A DNA stretch of 64,000 nt. Origin: Vibrio sonorensis. GTDB taxonomy: Bacteria > Pseudomonadota > Gammaproteobacteria > Enterobacterales > Vibrionaceae. Made by a program: the position numbers and the translations under genes. Of the stretch, positions 8,360 through 16,944 are shown in pieces (the stretch's first letter is position 1; the number at the start of each line of letters is the position of its first letter). The notes beneath the pieces are model-generated. The model did not search any database, had not been told where the DNA came from, and saw only the letters and a program-made list of their open reading frames with translations. The stretch lies in NCBI RefSeq assembly GCF_001854765.1, contig NZ_LJJE01000124.1, positions 1 to 64,000 of the forward strand, written 5' to 3'.

Positions 8360-9706
8360 ATGAAAAAACTGTTAAAAAACCGGCTGGGCGTAAAGTTCGC
8401 TTTTGTACTTTTCCTATTTGTACTGCTACAAATACCCACTGCTATGATTAGCGATTTGATCTCCGAGCGCTCCTATCGACAAGAGAGCGTGATCGAAGAT
8501 ATCGCCCGCAGTAGCAGTGGGGAGCAACGCATTGTTGGCCCTATTCTCATTGCACACTACTCAGAGACAAAAATTGAAGACGGAAAAGACGTTCGCAAAG
8601 ACTATCGCCGATTCTTCTTACCTAAAACATTTGGAGCAAAAGCGCATTTAGACAGTTTCGAAAAATACCGAGGAATTTATCACGCTAGGTTGTACAAGGC
8701 GCAAACATCGCTATCCGGTTCATTTGACCTTAGCGAGCTTGGGTTCCTCAAGGATTTTGATATTGAAGAGGTGAGTCTGATTGTTGGTATACAAGATAGC
8801 CGAGGGTTAATTAGACTTGATGAAATGACCTTAAACGGAAAAAAGCTCGTACTCTCTCCCGGTACAGGCCTAACACCACTGCCACAGGGTTTCCACAGCA
8901 AAATCCAAATCGAGAACTTTGATTCGACCCAACCAGTACATTTTAACCTTAACTTTTTGCTACAGGGCATGGGCCGACTGAATGTTACCCCTATTGGTGA
9001 CCGCACCAGTGTTGAAATTTCATCTTCTTGGCCTCATCCAAGTTTTGTCGGGGACTACCTCCCTATTTCAACGGAAGTAAATGAGTCAGGCTTTGTAGCT
9101 AAATGGTCTAGCAATAATTTCTCCACCAATATCTCGTCCCATGTTCAAAGCTGTTTATCCAATGAAAGCTCCTGTTTTCACCATGATGAAAGACAAATGG
9201 GCGTCACGCTGATTGAACCAGTAGACCACTATTTAAAGTCTCACCGAGCAATCAATTATTCACTTTTGGTCATTACTCTCGTGTTTGCTAGTTTCTTTTT
9301 CTTGGAACTGTTTCAAGCCCGTCCGGTGCACCCAGTGCAATACGGTTTTGTCGGCATAGCATTAGCGCTTTTTTACCTTATGCTAATTTCTATGAGCGAG
9401 CATATAGGTTTTAACTGGGCATATTCCTTATCGGCCATTTCTTCAACGCTCCTTCTAAGCACTTATGTGGGTGGTATGTTAAGCAGTACAAAACAAGGTG
9501 CTATTTTCGGTATAAGCCTTATGACACTTTACGCCATCTTGTTTGGGCTCCTTCAAGCAGAAAGCTATGCCCTATTGATGGGGACACTACTGTGCTTCGC
9601 AATTCTGAGCCTAGTGATGACGTTAACCCGTCGCGTCAATTGGTATGACAGAAATAAAACCCAGCAAACCGTTGAGACAGACGAGGTTGAAAATGAACAT
9701 CAGTAA
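8360..9706 (+). CDS. creD: CreD inner-membrane protein
   Basis: CreD family membrane protein, 448 residues, main effector of the CreBC regulon; its biochemical role is not settled, but high levels alter envelope properties and colicin E2 or beta-lactam responses in other bacteria. There is one N-terminal membrane segment (about residues 10-30), a large periplasmic beta-rich region containing the family signature with RRFFLPKTFGAKA, and a C-terminal block of about five membrane helices (about residues 300-425). The last four codons overlap the next frame. SD GGAGAA precedes ATG 8360. Confidence 0.92.
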   Translation: MKKLLKNRLGVKFAFVLFLFVLLQIPTAMISDLISERSYRQESVIEDIARSSSGEQRIVGPILIAHYSETKIEDGKDVRKDYRRFFLPKTFGAKAHLDSFEKYRGIYHARLYKAQTSLSGSFDLSELGFLKDFDIEEVSLIVGIQDSRGLIRLDEMTLNGKKLVLSPGTGLTPLPQGFHSKIQIENFDSTQPVHFNLNFLLQGMGRLNVTPIGDRTSVEISSSWPHPSFVGDYLPISTEVNESGFVAKWSSNNFSTNISSHVQSCLSNESSCFHHDERQMGVTLIEPVDHYLKSHRAINYSLLVITLVFASFFFLELFQARPVHPVQYGFVGIALALFYLMLISMSEHIGFNWAYSLSAISSTLLLSTYVGGMLSSTKQGAIFGISLMTLYAILFGLLQAESYALLMGTLLCFAILSLVMTLTRRVNWYDRNKTQQTVETDEVENEHQ

Positions 9707-10120
9707 AGATCTCAATTTGTTCGGGCTCCAAGGCGAAAGTCAGAAACGTCCGTCTTCAACTTGGTTTAAGTTTTCTTCATCTAACTTAATCAAAAGTCTT
9801 GTGTGCTTATGCGGCTAATATTCATTGCCATGTTTGTTAATGATAGTTTCATACGGCCATTTTTTGGAGACGTTCTAGTTGTCATCTGGCTCTTTTACAC
9901 CTTGGCCACTTTGGTCTCTATTAACAGGCTATATTTGATCATCGCAGCGGTCGCGATCGCATACTTAGTAGAACTAAGCCAATACTTTCAGCTAACTCAG
10001 TTACTTGGGGTTGAAGCGCAGTCACTACTGTATGTTGTTTTAGGCGCGACGTTCGATTGGCTAGACCTCATCGCTTATTCAATTGGCGGTCTATTTTGCT
10101 GGGGAGTAGAAAGGCAATGA
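9693..10120 (+). CDS. DUF2809 membrane protein (probable frameshift)
   Basis: The C-terminal 105 residues, readable from GTG 9803, are a DUF2809 protein with the family signature NDSFIRPFFGDVLVVIWLFY and three or four membrane helices. Its function is unknown. An ATG at 9693 overlaps the creD stop and opens a frame (MNISKDLNLFG...) that ends with TAA at 9816, one base out of phase with the DUF2809 frame. DUF2809 proteins normally have one more N-terminal helix, and the sequence just before 9803 (SSSNLIKSLVCL) could supply it if one base is missing near 9804. Alternatively GTG 9803 is the real start of a shortened protein. It is co-directional with creBCD. Confidence 0.65.
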
Positions 10121-10266
10121 TGCTTCAACGCAAAGTGATACCCAAAGACGAATACTGTAAAAATAGTTGCCGTCGTTACTTGAGAAAAAGGATAAGAAAG
10201 GGATTGTTAGAACGCGTATTCCTATGGTCAATATCAAACAAACGAACACATCATCCTACAAAGTGA
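10117..10266 (+). CDS. Small basic protein, unknown, coupled to the DUF2809 gene
   Basis: The ATG at 10117 overlaps the DUF2809 stop in an ATGA arrangement and opens 49 codons rich in Lys and Arg (RRYLRKRIRKG). A terminator-like hairpin follows five bases after the stop. No family was recognised. Four-base coupling and the clean end support a real gene; the short length and basic, low-complexity composition leave doubt. Confidence 0.4.
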   Translation: MMLQRKVIPKDEYCKNSCRRYLRKRIRKGLLERVFLWSISNKRTHHPTK

Positions 10267-10270
10267 AACA

Positions 10271-10297
10271 AGCCGGATTTTACATCCGGCTTTATCT
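10271..10297. terminator. Terminator between convergent genes
   Basis: AGCCGGAT (10271-10278) pairs with ATCCGGCT (10284-10291), followed by TTATCT. It separates the creBCD-DUF2809 operon from the convergent YghU gene. The T-tract is modest on the plus strand. Confidence 0.6.
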
Positions 10298-10312
10298 ATA
10301 ACGAGTTTCCGC

Positions 10313-11170
10313 TTAAGGTTTTAGCGCTAACACCTTATCTATGTCTTCTGCACTATGTCGATTAGGAACTTGTTCCCAATCTTCTCCCCAGGTTCGGTTA
10401 ACCACACGACCTCGTTGCACAGCTTCACGTTCAAAGATTGCCTTAGCCCAACGTTGAACGTGTTTGTAACTCCCGGTATCTAAGAATTCTGCAGCATCAT
10501 AGGCAAGGCCAAGCGCGAGATTACCGTACCAAGGCCAAATAGCCATATCTGCAATAGTGTACTCTTCACCGGCGATATAGGTGTTATTAGCTAGCTGCTT
10601 GTCGAGTACATCTAACTGTCGTTTTGCTTCCATGGCAAAGCGGTTAATCGGATATTCAAACTTCTCCGGCGCATAAGCATAGAAATGACCAAAGCCACCA
10701 CCGAGATATGGTGCTGAACCTTGCAACCAGAATAGCCAGTTCATAACTTCGGTCTTCTTGGCCACGTCTGAAGGGAGGAAGTGACCGAACTTTTCAGCCA
10801 AGTAAAACAAAATATTGCCCGACTCAAACACGCGTTGTGGCGTTTCCTGAGAATGGTCAGACAGGGCTGGGATCTTGGAGTTTGGGTTTACTTCGACAAA
10901 ACCACTGGAAAATTGATCCCCTTCACCAATTTTAATCAAGTGAGCGTCGTATTCTGCTTCTGTTACGCCAAGAGCCAAAAGCTCCTCTAGCATGATTGTT
11001 ACTTTTTGACCGTTTGGTGTAGCAAGTGAATACAATTGGATCGGATGCTCACCGACCGGTAACTCTTGTTGATGTCGAGCGCCTGAATCCGGACGGTTAA
11101 TGCTCGCCCATTGGCCGCCATTCTCTTCATCCATAGTCCAAACTTTTGGTGGTACGTATTCGTTCGTCAT
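10313..11170 (-). CDS. yghU: YghU-type glutathione S-transferase / disulfide-bond reductase
   Basis: A 285-residue member of the nu-class GST group (YghU/YfcG), which in E. coli reduces disulfides and organic peroxides with glutathione. The thioredoxin-like half includes LYSLATPNGQKVTIMLEELL, where the Thr/Asn of TPNG sit in the glutathione site. The NPNSKIPAL turn contains the cis-proline. The helical half ends with YTIADMAIWPWYGNL and WAKAIFEREAV. The start was set at ATG 11170 (MTNEYVPPKVW), which has AAGGA upstream; a further in-frame ATG at 11266 lacks support and adds a non-conserved hydrophobic tail. Confidence 0.9.
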   Translation of the reverse strand: MTNEYVPPKVWTMDEENGGQWASINRPDSGARHQQELPVGEHPIQLYSLATPNGQKVTIMLEELLALGVTEAEYDAHLIKIGEGDQFSSGFVEVNPNSKIPALSDHSQETPQRVFESGNILFYLAEKFGHFLPSDVAKKTEVMNWLFWLQGSAPYLGGGFGHFYAYAPEKFEYPINRFAMEAKRQLDVLDKQLANNTYIAGEEYTIADMAIWPWYGNLALGLAYDAAEFLDTGSYKHVQRWAKAIFEREAVQRGRVVNRTWGEDWEQVPNRHSAEDIDKVLALKP

Positions 11171-11457
11171 CCTGTTTTTCCTTTTTCTAATTAGTGCCAA
11201 CATTACTGGATAGCAACATAACCAGATATTTAGGCGAAAAATTTCACTTAAAAGGTCAAAACTCAATTTTTGTTAGAACCAATGGTTATGTAGCACACTA
11301 ACTTTTGTATAAGGCCTAGACAGAAACCGTTCTTCCCAGAAGCTATGTTTAAATAAATACGCTCGGGACTGGATAAATTCCACTAATGATACTTTTATTA
11401 AACAGAATACTCTGCACTGTCCTAGACTTAGTGAAGTGACACTGAGCGAGGCGCTCT

Positions 11458-12705
11458 ATGGAAGTACCAATGGATATAGCGACCCTATCGATAATTTCAG
11501 TTATCTTGGCATTTACCTATTCGTTAGGTTTGATGCTATTGCACTTTATTAACAAAAATTATTCCGGTTTATTGATCCTATCGGCTTCGCTGTCTGTACT
11601 CGGCATTGGCTTCCTTGTGCTCGCCTTTGGAAACACTATCTCCCTTTGGGTTTCTAAAGTGCTCGCCAACGGACTCATCGCCTATGGTTTTGTTTTATTG
11701 GTTCAAGGGTTAGGTCAGTTCAGACGGTGTGCAGTGCGTTATCACCACATCGCTTATATTTCCCTTATCGCGACAATCGTTGGCCTTTGTTACTTCACCT
11801 TTTTCCACGTATCCACCGACATTCGCATTATTTTGATTAGCGGTCATATCGTTCTTTGTTTGGCGCTTTGCGTTTTGATCAACAGCCGCGGTCAACAAAA
11901 AGACAATACTATCGCTTTGATGATCCTTACTGTCGGTCTGTTTATTCAAGGTCTGTATATGCTCTATCGAATAGCGTGGACCATGGGAACCCCCGGCATT
12001 CCCGACTTTATGCAAGCGGGTATTGTTCAGCAACTCGCGTTTATCGCTATCATTTTAATGATCGTATTAATCGGTTTTTCCATCACTTGGATTATTACCT
12101 CGCGCCTTGTTACTACTATATACAACACCTCTATTGAAGATACGCTGACACGGCTCTACAACCGAAGGGCTATGGAAGAGTTTGTTCCCAAAGATATGGC
12201 ACGAGCAATACGTCACCGAGAAAATTTGTCTGTTGTGTTGTTAGACATCGACAACTTTAAAGCCATCAACGATACATACGGCCATCAGGTAGGTGATAGC
12301 GTGCTAAAAACCATTGCTCGAATTGTCCGCCACGAAACTCGTAAGGAAGATTCCTGCTTTAGATACGGCGGAGAAGAGTTTTTGGTATTGCTGCCCACAA
12401 CCAATACTGAACAAGCGGTCGTTGTAGCAGAGAAGCTACGCAAAACGATCAAGCGCTCTAACATCCTACCGACCTCTTCTCAGGATTGCACCGCGAGTTT
12501 TGGTGTTGCCAGTTATACCAACGAGACAAATTGGCAGGAACTGGTAGAGAAAGCCGACAAAGCGCTATACAACGCAAAAATGACCGGTAGGAATACGGTG
12601 AGTATCTACACCGACGCACTGCTCAAAGGTAAGACTCAAACCATTGGAAGCCAAGCGCCTAAATCTACTGAGATACCACCCGACGGTCTCACTCAGCACA
12701 AGTAA
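11458..12705 (+). CDS. Membrane diguanylate cyclase
   Basis: Synthesises c-di-GMP from two GTP. The N-terminal 220 residues form about seven membrane helices, a MASE-like integral sensor not assigned to a named type. A short linker leads into a complete GGDEF domain: DTLTRLYNRRAME, VVLLDIDNFKAINDTYGHQVGD, active site RYGGEEF. An inhibitory I-site (R-K-E-D) lies exactly five residues before GGEEF, so product feedback is expected. The tail of about 35 residues is polar. The start could be ATG 11458 or 11470; the first is kept. Confidence 0.9.
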   Translation: MEVPMDIATLSIISVILAFTYSLGLMLLHFINKNYSGLLILSASLSVLGIGFLVLAFGNTISLWVSKVLANGLIAYGFVLLVQGLGQFRRCAVRYHHIAYISLIATIVGLCYFTFFHVSTDIRIILISGHIVLCLALCVLINSRGQQKDNTIALMILTVGLFIQGLYMLYRIAWTMGTPGIPDFMQAGIVQQLAFIAIILMIVLIGFSITWIITSRLVTTIYNTSIEDTLTRLYNRRAMEEFVPKDMARAIRHRENLSVVLLDIDNFKAINDTYGHQVGDSVLKTIARIVRHETRKEDSCFRYGGEEFLVLLPTTNTEQAVVVAEKLRKTIKRSNILPTSSQDCTASFGVASYTNETNWQELVEKADKALYNAKMTGRNTVSIYTDALLKGKTQTIGSQAPKSTEIPPDGLTQHK

Positions 12706-12717
12706 AGTTAGCGATTG

Positions 12718-12831
12718 TTAACTGAGCAAACGCAGGTACCAGTTAATCTCGCCATAGGCAATTAAGTCAAAGATGGTGAAAAAGATTGCGGTGATGACCA
12801 CCAGCTTAACAAGTTTTTTTACTATCAACAT
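12718..12831 (-). CDS. 37-residue single-helix membrane protein, unknown
   Basis: A short minus-strand frame encodes a 37-residue protein: a basic N-terminus (MLIVKKLVK), one strongly hydrophobic helix (LVVITAIFFTIFDLIAY) and a polar end (GEINWYLRLLS). A GGAG Shine-Dalgarno motif sits about seven bases before ATG 12831. It ends 12 bases from the convergent diguanylate cyclase stop. No family recognised; the start signal and topology make it a plausible small regulatory or accessory membrane protein. Confidence 0.5.
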   Translation of the reverse strand: MLIVKKLVKLVVITAIFFTIFDLIAYGEINWYLRLLS

Positions 12832-13063
12832 ATCCACTCCATATCGTGCTCCAGCAGTGTATGTATTTTTAGATGTTAAGCAAATTAATGATTGTTAAAA
12901 GGCGTAAAGCGCAAGATAAGCTCGCAAATCGTTCTGGGGTGGCAAAGACTCAGTTTTACTAGATAAATCTTAGATTTCATTAATCTTTAATTAATTGAAA
13001 TATCATACCTTTCTATTCAAGCACGCCAATTTAACCGTATTTGGCGGTTCCTAACCTATTACT

Positions 13064-13858
13064 ATGCGCATTGTTATCATGGATACTTCACTTGTCACTA
13101 ACACCGGGCAGAGCGAATCTCTAGAGTCGTTTGGGCCTTTTCAACTCTTTACTTTAGTGCTTTCAATCTACGTATTGGTGGCACTGTTGGTGGAAAGTAT
13201 TTTCGACTTATCTCCAGAGGTAGTGGAAGTACTGCATATCGTCGACACCCTCGTATGTATGGTGTTTCTCACGGATTTTTGCATACGTTTCAAGCAAGCA
13301 GACAATAAGCTTCAGTTTATGAAATGGGGTTGGATCGACCTAATCTCTAGTATTCCGCTTCTCGACAATTTCCGCTATAGCCGAATTGTAAGAGTTATCA
13401 AAGTGCTGCGGATCTTGCGCGCTCTGCGCTCAATAAAAATCATCCTCTCTTATGTGTTTGAGAAACGTATGTATGGCACGTTTTCTCTCGTCTCGATTGT
13501 TTCCATACTTATCGCGATTTTTGGCGCTATTGCCGTTTTGCAGTTTGAGAGGGGCGTCGATGGCTCTAATATCCACAACGCACATGATGCGCTCTGGTGG
13601 GCATTTGTCACCATTACTACTGTCGGTTATGGCGACTTATATCCCGTCACTTATGAAGGCCGAATTATTGCGGTCATTCTAATGACTGCCGGAGTTGGTC
13701 TATTCGGGACCTTTACCGGTTTTGTTTCCACTTGGTTTGTAGAAGATGAAAAAAGCCACAAGGGCAAACCTCTGGTATCTGAACTAAAAGACGAAGTAAG
13801 CGAACTCAAACAAGAGATTTCCGATTTAAAGACGCTTTTACAAAAGCAAATAAACTAG
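13064..13858 (+). CDS. Voltage-gated-type potassium channel (ion transporter family)
   Basis: A six-helix cation channel of 264 residues. S1 is near residues 24-44 and S4 carries repeating arginines (RYSRIVRVIKVLRILRALRS). The pore between S5 and S6 has the K+ selectivity filter TTVGYGD. The C-terminus is a short coiled coil (SELKDEVSELKQEISDLK), likely to tetramerise the channel. It has no RCK/TrkA domain, unlike Kch. The start could be ATG 13064 or ATG 13079; neither has a strong SD. It is a single gene flanked by noncoding DNA. Confidence 0.88.
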   Translation: MRIVIMDTSLVTNTGQSESLESFGPFQLFTLVLSIYVLVALLVESIFDLSPEVVEVLHIVDTLVCMVFLTDFCIRFKQADNKLQFMKWGWIDLISSIPLLDNFRYSRIVRVIKVLRILRALRSIKIILSYVFEKRMYGTFSLVSIVSILIAIFGAIAVLQFERGVDGSNIHNAHDALWWAFVTITTVGYGDLYPVTYEGRIIAVILMTAGVGLFGTFTGFVSTWFVEDEKSHKGKPLVSELKDEVSELKQEISDLKTLLQKQIN

Positions 13859-13997
13859 GCATTCGGGCTTATTAAGCTTGTCGTGCTAACGCCGACCTAA
13901 CGTCATTCGGCATCCATATTTCGGCTTCAAGCGAAGTATCGGTTTTTGCTATTAGCTATAGTCCCTTTCGAAGTTAAGTCAGATAGAAAGGACAAAA

Positions 13998-14303
13998 ATG
14001 ATAGCCGTATTATTTGAGGCAATGGCCGTAGCAGATAAAAAAGATCGCTATTTTCAGTTGGCAGAACAGCTAAAGCCGCTTCTTATCACAGTTGATGGTT
14101 TTGTATCAATCGAACGGTTCCAGAGCACAACGGACCCAAATAAATTTATCTCGTTATCTTGGTGGAGTGATGAGAAAGCGATAAAAGTCTGGAAAGAAAA
14201 TGTACATCATATGCTTGCACAGAACGAAGGAAAAAAATCTATTTTTTCTTGGTACAAGATTAACGTTTTAACTTCTACTCGCGAATATCGTTCACAATCA
14301 TAG
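13998..14303 (+). CDS. ABM-domain (antibiotic biosynthesis monooxygenase-like) protein
   Basis: A 101-residue single-domain protein of the ABM/dimeric alpha-beta barrel superfamily. The visible core is AVLFEAMAV, the FVSIERFQS strand and SLSWWSDEKAIKVWK, the usual ABM signature. Relatives include cofactor-free monooxygenases and haem-handling enzymes, but many are uncharacterised; no HmoB-type haem ligand can be assigned here. GAAAGGA gives a good SD before ATG 13998. It is the first gene of a three-gene operon with an ACT-like protein and an ArsR regulator. Confidence 0.8.
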   Translation: MIAVLFEAMAVADKKDRYFQLAEQLKPLLITVDGFVSIERFQSTTDPNKFISLSWWSDEKAIKVWKENVHHMLAQNEGKKSIFSWYKINVLTSTREYRSQS

Positions 14304-14312
14304 GGAAAGTAC

Positions 14313-14705
14313 ATGTACGACATAAATGTAATTTTAGATAATACCCCCGGAGAGTTGGCTCGGTTCGGAGAAGTATTGGGGAAAAATGGAATAGGACTCG
14401 AAGGTGGTGGCGTATTTACTTATAACAATCAAAGCCATGCACACTTTTTGGTCAAGGACGGAGAAAAAGCGCGAAAAGTTCTAAGCAGCCATAGCTTTGA
14501 AGTGCAAAGTGTAAGTACTCCACTGATACGAAAACTGAAACAAGATCAACTTGGCCAGTTAGGCGCGATTGCCAAAGCGTTAGCAGAACAAGGGGTGAAC
14601 ATTATTGTTCAATACAGTGACCACGATAATCAGTTGATACTGGTAACAGATAACTATAGATTAGCTGACCTAGCCACTTCTGATTGGGCAGTCAAAGTTG
14701 AGTAA
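14313..14705 (+). CDS. Tandem ACT-like amino-acid-binding protein
   Basis: A 130-residue protein with two ACT-like beta-alpha-beta units: the first opens DINVILDNTPGELARFGEVLG, the second LGAIAKALAEQGVNIIVQY. ACT domains usually bind amino acids or similar small ligands and regulate enzymes or transcription. No catalytic domain is attached, so it is a free-standing sensor. It starts nine bases after the ABM gene and its stop overlaps the following regulator, arguing that the three products act together. Confidence 0.75.
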   Translation: MYDINVILDNTPGELARFGEVLGKNGIGLEGGGVFTYNNQSHAHFLVKDGEKARKVLSSHSFEVQSVSTPLIRKLKQDQLGQLGAIAKALAEQGVNIIVQYSDHDNQLILVTDNYRLADLATSDWAVKVE

Positions 14706-15399
14706 GCAAAACAAAGCTTCTTTAGAGTCACAATCCTATAATCAGGAAAACGAGATGGCGGCCTTAGCGGCTGCCATGTCAGACTCTTCTAGAATGAAAA
14801 TACTATGCGCATTGATGGACGGCAAAGCGTGGACAGCCACCGAACTCAGCGCAATAGCTGAAGTTGCCGCATCCACAACCAGCTCGCATCTATCTCGCTT
14901 GTTAAAAGCGAATTTAGTGACCTGCATATCTCAAGGACGTCATCGATATTTTCGCCTATACGACCATAGGATTGCGTCATTGTTAGAGAATATGATGGGA
15001 GTAACCTTTCAGGTAAACAATTCGTCTCGTTCAAAAGTACCGAAAGAACTACGCCAAGCGCGAACATGTTATGACCACTTGGCTGGGGAAGTCGCCGTAA
15101 AGCTATATGACTCTTTTGTGCAAAACAACTGGATTAATAAGGATGGCCACAACCTTACAACACTAGGAAAAGAGAAGTTTTTGCAACTTGGTATTAGTTT
15201 AGAAAACAAAACCAAGCGCAAAGTATGTTGTCCTTGTTTAGATTGGAGCGAACGGCAATATCACATAGGTGGTAACTTAGGAGCCGCTTTGCTTAACTAC
15301 TTTGAAAACAAGCGCTGGATTAACCGAATATCGGGATACCGGGAAGTTGTTATTACCAAAGAAGGCTACGAGGCATTAAGCAAACACTTTTTGATTTAA
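14698..15399 (+). CDS. ArsR-family winged-helix regulator
   Basis: A 233-residue regulator. The DNA-binding part (about residues 20-100) has the ArsR pattern ALAAAMSDSSRMKILCALMDGKAW followed by the recognition region EVAASTTSSHLSRLLKANLV and the wing QGRHRYFRL. The remaining 130 residues hold a CCPCLDWSERQYHIGG segment typical of the longer ArsR group. The frame opens with TTG 14698 overlapping the ACT gene; ATG 14755 is the alternative start. It probably autoregulates the operon in response to a ligand handled by its neighbours. Confidence 0.82.
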   Translation: MSKQNKASLESQSYNQENEMAALAAAMSDSSRMKILCALMDGKAWTATELSAIAEVAASTTSSHLSRLLKANLVTCISQGRHRYFRLYDHRIASLLENMMGVTFQVNNSSRSKVPKELRQARTCYDHLAGEVAVKLYDSFVQNNWINKDGHNLTTLGKEKFLQLGISLENKTKRKVCCPCLDWSERQYHIGGNLGAALLNYFENKRWINRISGYREVVITKEGYEALSKHFLI

Positions 15400-15590
15400 C
15401 GGCCAATATTTTCAGTCACACTATAAATTGAATTAACACAGCTGCGGTGAGTGTTTGTCTAATTTGTTTGCAAACCGTATGCCTTTTGATTCTATAGAAA
15501 TACACGTTCACATTGTCGGTGTAGCCTTTATGAATACGTGCTTTCTCATTGTTGTTTTGGGGAAAAGGGCATATGAGAAACCTTAGTCTA

Positions 15591-16007
15591 TTACACGCCG
15601 GAGGCTTTGCTTAACTCGTGAAGGGCTGCAACTTGCAAAAAATGTGAACGGCTTTTGTATTCTGTGCTTACCTCGACACAGTTATCTATTTGCTTAGTAA
15701 GCAAATTAGGTAAAGTTACGTTAATTTTACTGGCTTTGCCCATATATGGTTCAATATCTACCACAATGACGGCCCACGCCCATCCTTGGTATTCTTTCAT
15801 CTGCTGACAGTCGGCCAATGAACTGGCTTCGGGAGGGAGTTTCCCGCTTTCTGCCAGATCTTCCAAATAAAAATTAGCGGCTTCTTGAGCGTTGATTAAC
15901 GCCTCGTCTAATGAATCTCCAGCTGAAAAACAGCCCGGTAAATCGGGGAATACGACGCCATAGGCTTCGTGGCCTTCTCCGGTTTCTATCGCAATTGGAT
16001 ACAACAT
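15591..16007 (-). CDS. hicB: HicB antitoxin
   Basis: Antitoxin of a type II HicAB pair, about 138 residues. The N-terminal partial RNase-H-like fold opens MLYPIAIETGEGHEAYGVVFPDLPGCFSAG, the classic HicB signature, and the C-terminus (INVTLPNLLTKQIDNCV) is a ribbon-helix-helix-type DNA-binding domain. The start was placed at ATG 16007 because the canonical family begins there and AAAAAGGG precedes it; an upstream ATG at 16028 lacks an SD. It follows hicA after about 52 bases. Confidence 0.88.
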   Translation of the reverse strand: MLYPIAIETGEGHEAYGVVFPDLPGCFSAGDSLDEALINAQEAANFYLEDLAESGKLPPEASSLADCQQMKEYQGWAWAVIVVDIEPYMGKASKINVTLPNLLTKQIDNCVEVSTEYKSRSHFLQVAALHELSKASGV

Positions 16008-16059
16008 ACTTGCTTGCCCTTTTTTCATGTTTGGTATGGTGACGTGTGTTAATACGGGT

Positions 16060-16254
16060 TTAAAGCCCTGCCTGTTTCTTAATTTTCAGCACCAATCCTT
16101 TCGGTAAATCCTTTTTCGGGTGGGGAATGATTAGGGTTTCTTCAGAGTTTAGATGCCTGAACTTGTGGTGGCTACCTCGGCTACTTACTTGCTCCCAACC
16201 TTTCTTTTTTAGCTGCTTAATTAATTCTGCACTTTTCACTTCACTCACTGCCAC
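16060..16254 (-). CDS. hicA: HicA mRNA interferase toxin
   Basis: HicA toxins are small dsRBD-fold ribonucleases that cleave mRNA until bound by HicB. The 64-residue protein has the hallmark core ELIKQLKKKGWEQVSSRGSHHKF with catalytic His29, then LIIPHPKKDLPKGLVLKI. The order toxin-then-antitoxin on one strand is canonical. The start is one of three in-frame GTG codons (16254, 16248, 16239); the shortest, beginning VKSAELI, fits the family best, the longest is reported. Confidence 0.87.
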   Translation of the reverse strand: MAVSEVKSAELIKQLKKKGWEQVSSRGSHHKFRHLNSEETLIIPHPKKDLPKGLVLKIKKQAGL

Positions 16255-16670
16255 TCTTTTCGGAGTTATAATAACCCTTTAAATTCCAATTGCGCAAGAA
16301 GTCCAACTCCAATAATTCCAAACAAGCTATAAACTGAGCTTTCCTGCATCGTTTCTTATGACACATTAGCTGGAAACATGTTTTATGCATGTTGGCTTAT
16401 TCAAGGTTTCAATGGATCTTCAACTTGCTCTAGCTTATTTCAAAGGGAATAAATAGAGGATGTGTGCTTTCTTGTCATCAGCTGACATAACAATGATTGT
16501 ACTAATTAGACTTGGTGTCCAAAACGGATGTTATGAACCATATTAGTATTGAGAGAAGCACTCGGATATTAAACGGCTAAGTGACAAAAACTGCCTTATG
16601 TGGAACATTTATCCGTCGCGTTACTGTATGACAGATCGACACTTAGTCACTACCGTTGAAAATTGGGCAA
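16255..16670. other. Intergenic, no gene seen
   Basis: About 415 bases between hicA and a small minus-strand gene. It should hold the hicAB promoter. No ORF above about 20 codons with a start signal, no integron attC-like site and no tRNA was found. Confidence 0.5.
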
Positions 16671-16696
16671 TAAAAAAGGTTGGACAAACCAACCTT
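16671..16696 (-). terminator. Terminator of the 66-residue minus-strand gene
   Basis: AAGGTTGG (16676-16683) pairs with CCAACCTT (16689-16696) around a 5-base loop, followed on the minus strand by TTTTTATT. It lies 36 bases past the stop at 16732. Confidence 0.8.
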
Positions 16697-16731
16697 CATA
16701 TAAAACTGTAGCGCAGCTAAGACTCTAGAGA

Positions 16732-16932
16732 TTAGTGAATTGGCGCATCCGTTTTTGCGTAGAACTTGCCAAAGTACTGCTCTAGTATTTCTGGAGTTAG
16801 TTTCCCTTCTGCTTCCAACTTTTTAAGCTCTGCGGCAATCGCTTTTTGCTCTTCAATTGAAGGCAGGGCAACTTCTGGCTCATCGCCAGCTTCTTGTGAC
16901 AAGATTTCCAGTTCTTTTTCGAAATCGCTCAT
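16732..16932 (-). CDS. Small acidic hypothetical protein
   Basis: A 66-residue acidic protein (MSDFEKELEILSQEAG...), predicted almost wholly helical with a SIEEQKAIAAELKKLEAEGKL segment. No domain was recognised. The start at ATG 16932 is chosen because GGTGAG lies suitably upstream; an upstream start at 16944 would add four residues. Its own terminator and monocistronic layout support a real gene. Confidence 0.7.
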   Translation of the reverse strand: MSDFEKELEILSQEAGDEPEVALPSIEEQKAIAAELKKLEAEGKLTPEILEQYFGKFYAKTDAPIH

Positions 16933-16944
16933 AATACAACTCAC

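Noticed and set aside
16255-16670. Possible integron attC or small gene beside hicAB
   Set aside because: No core-site pair with the expected inverted structure was found, and the only frames are under 20 codons.
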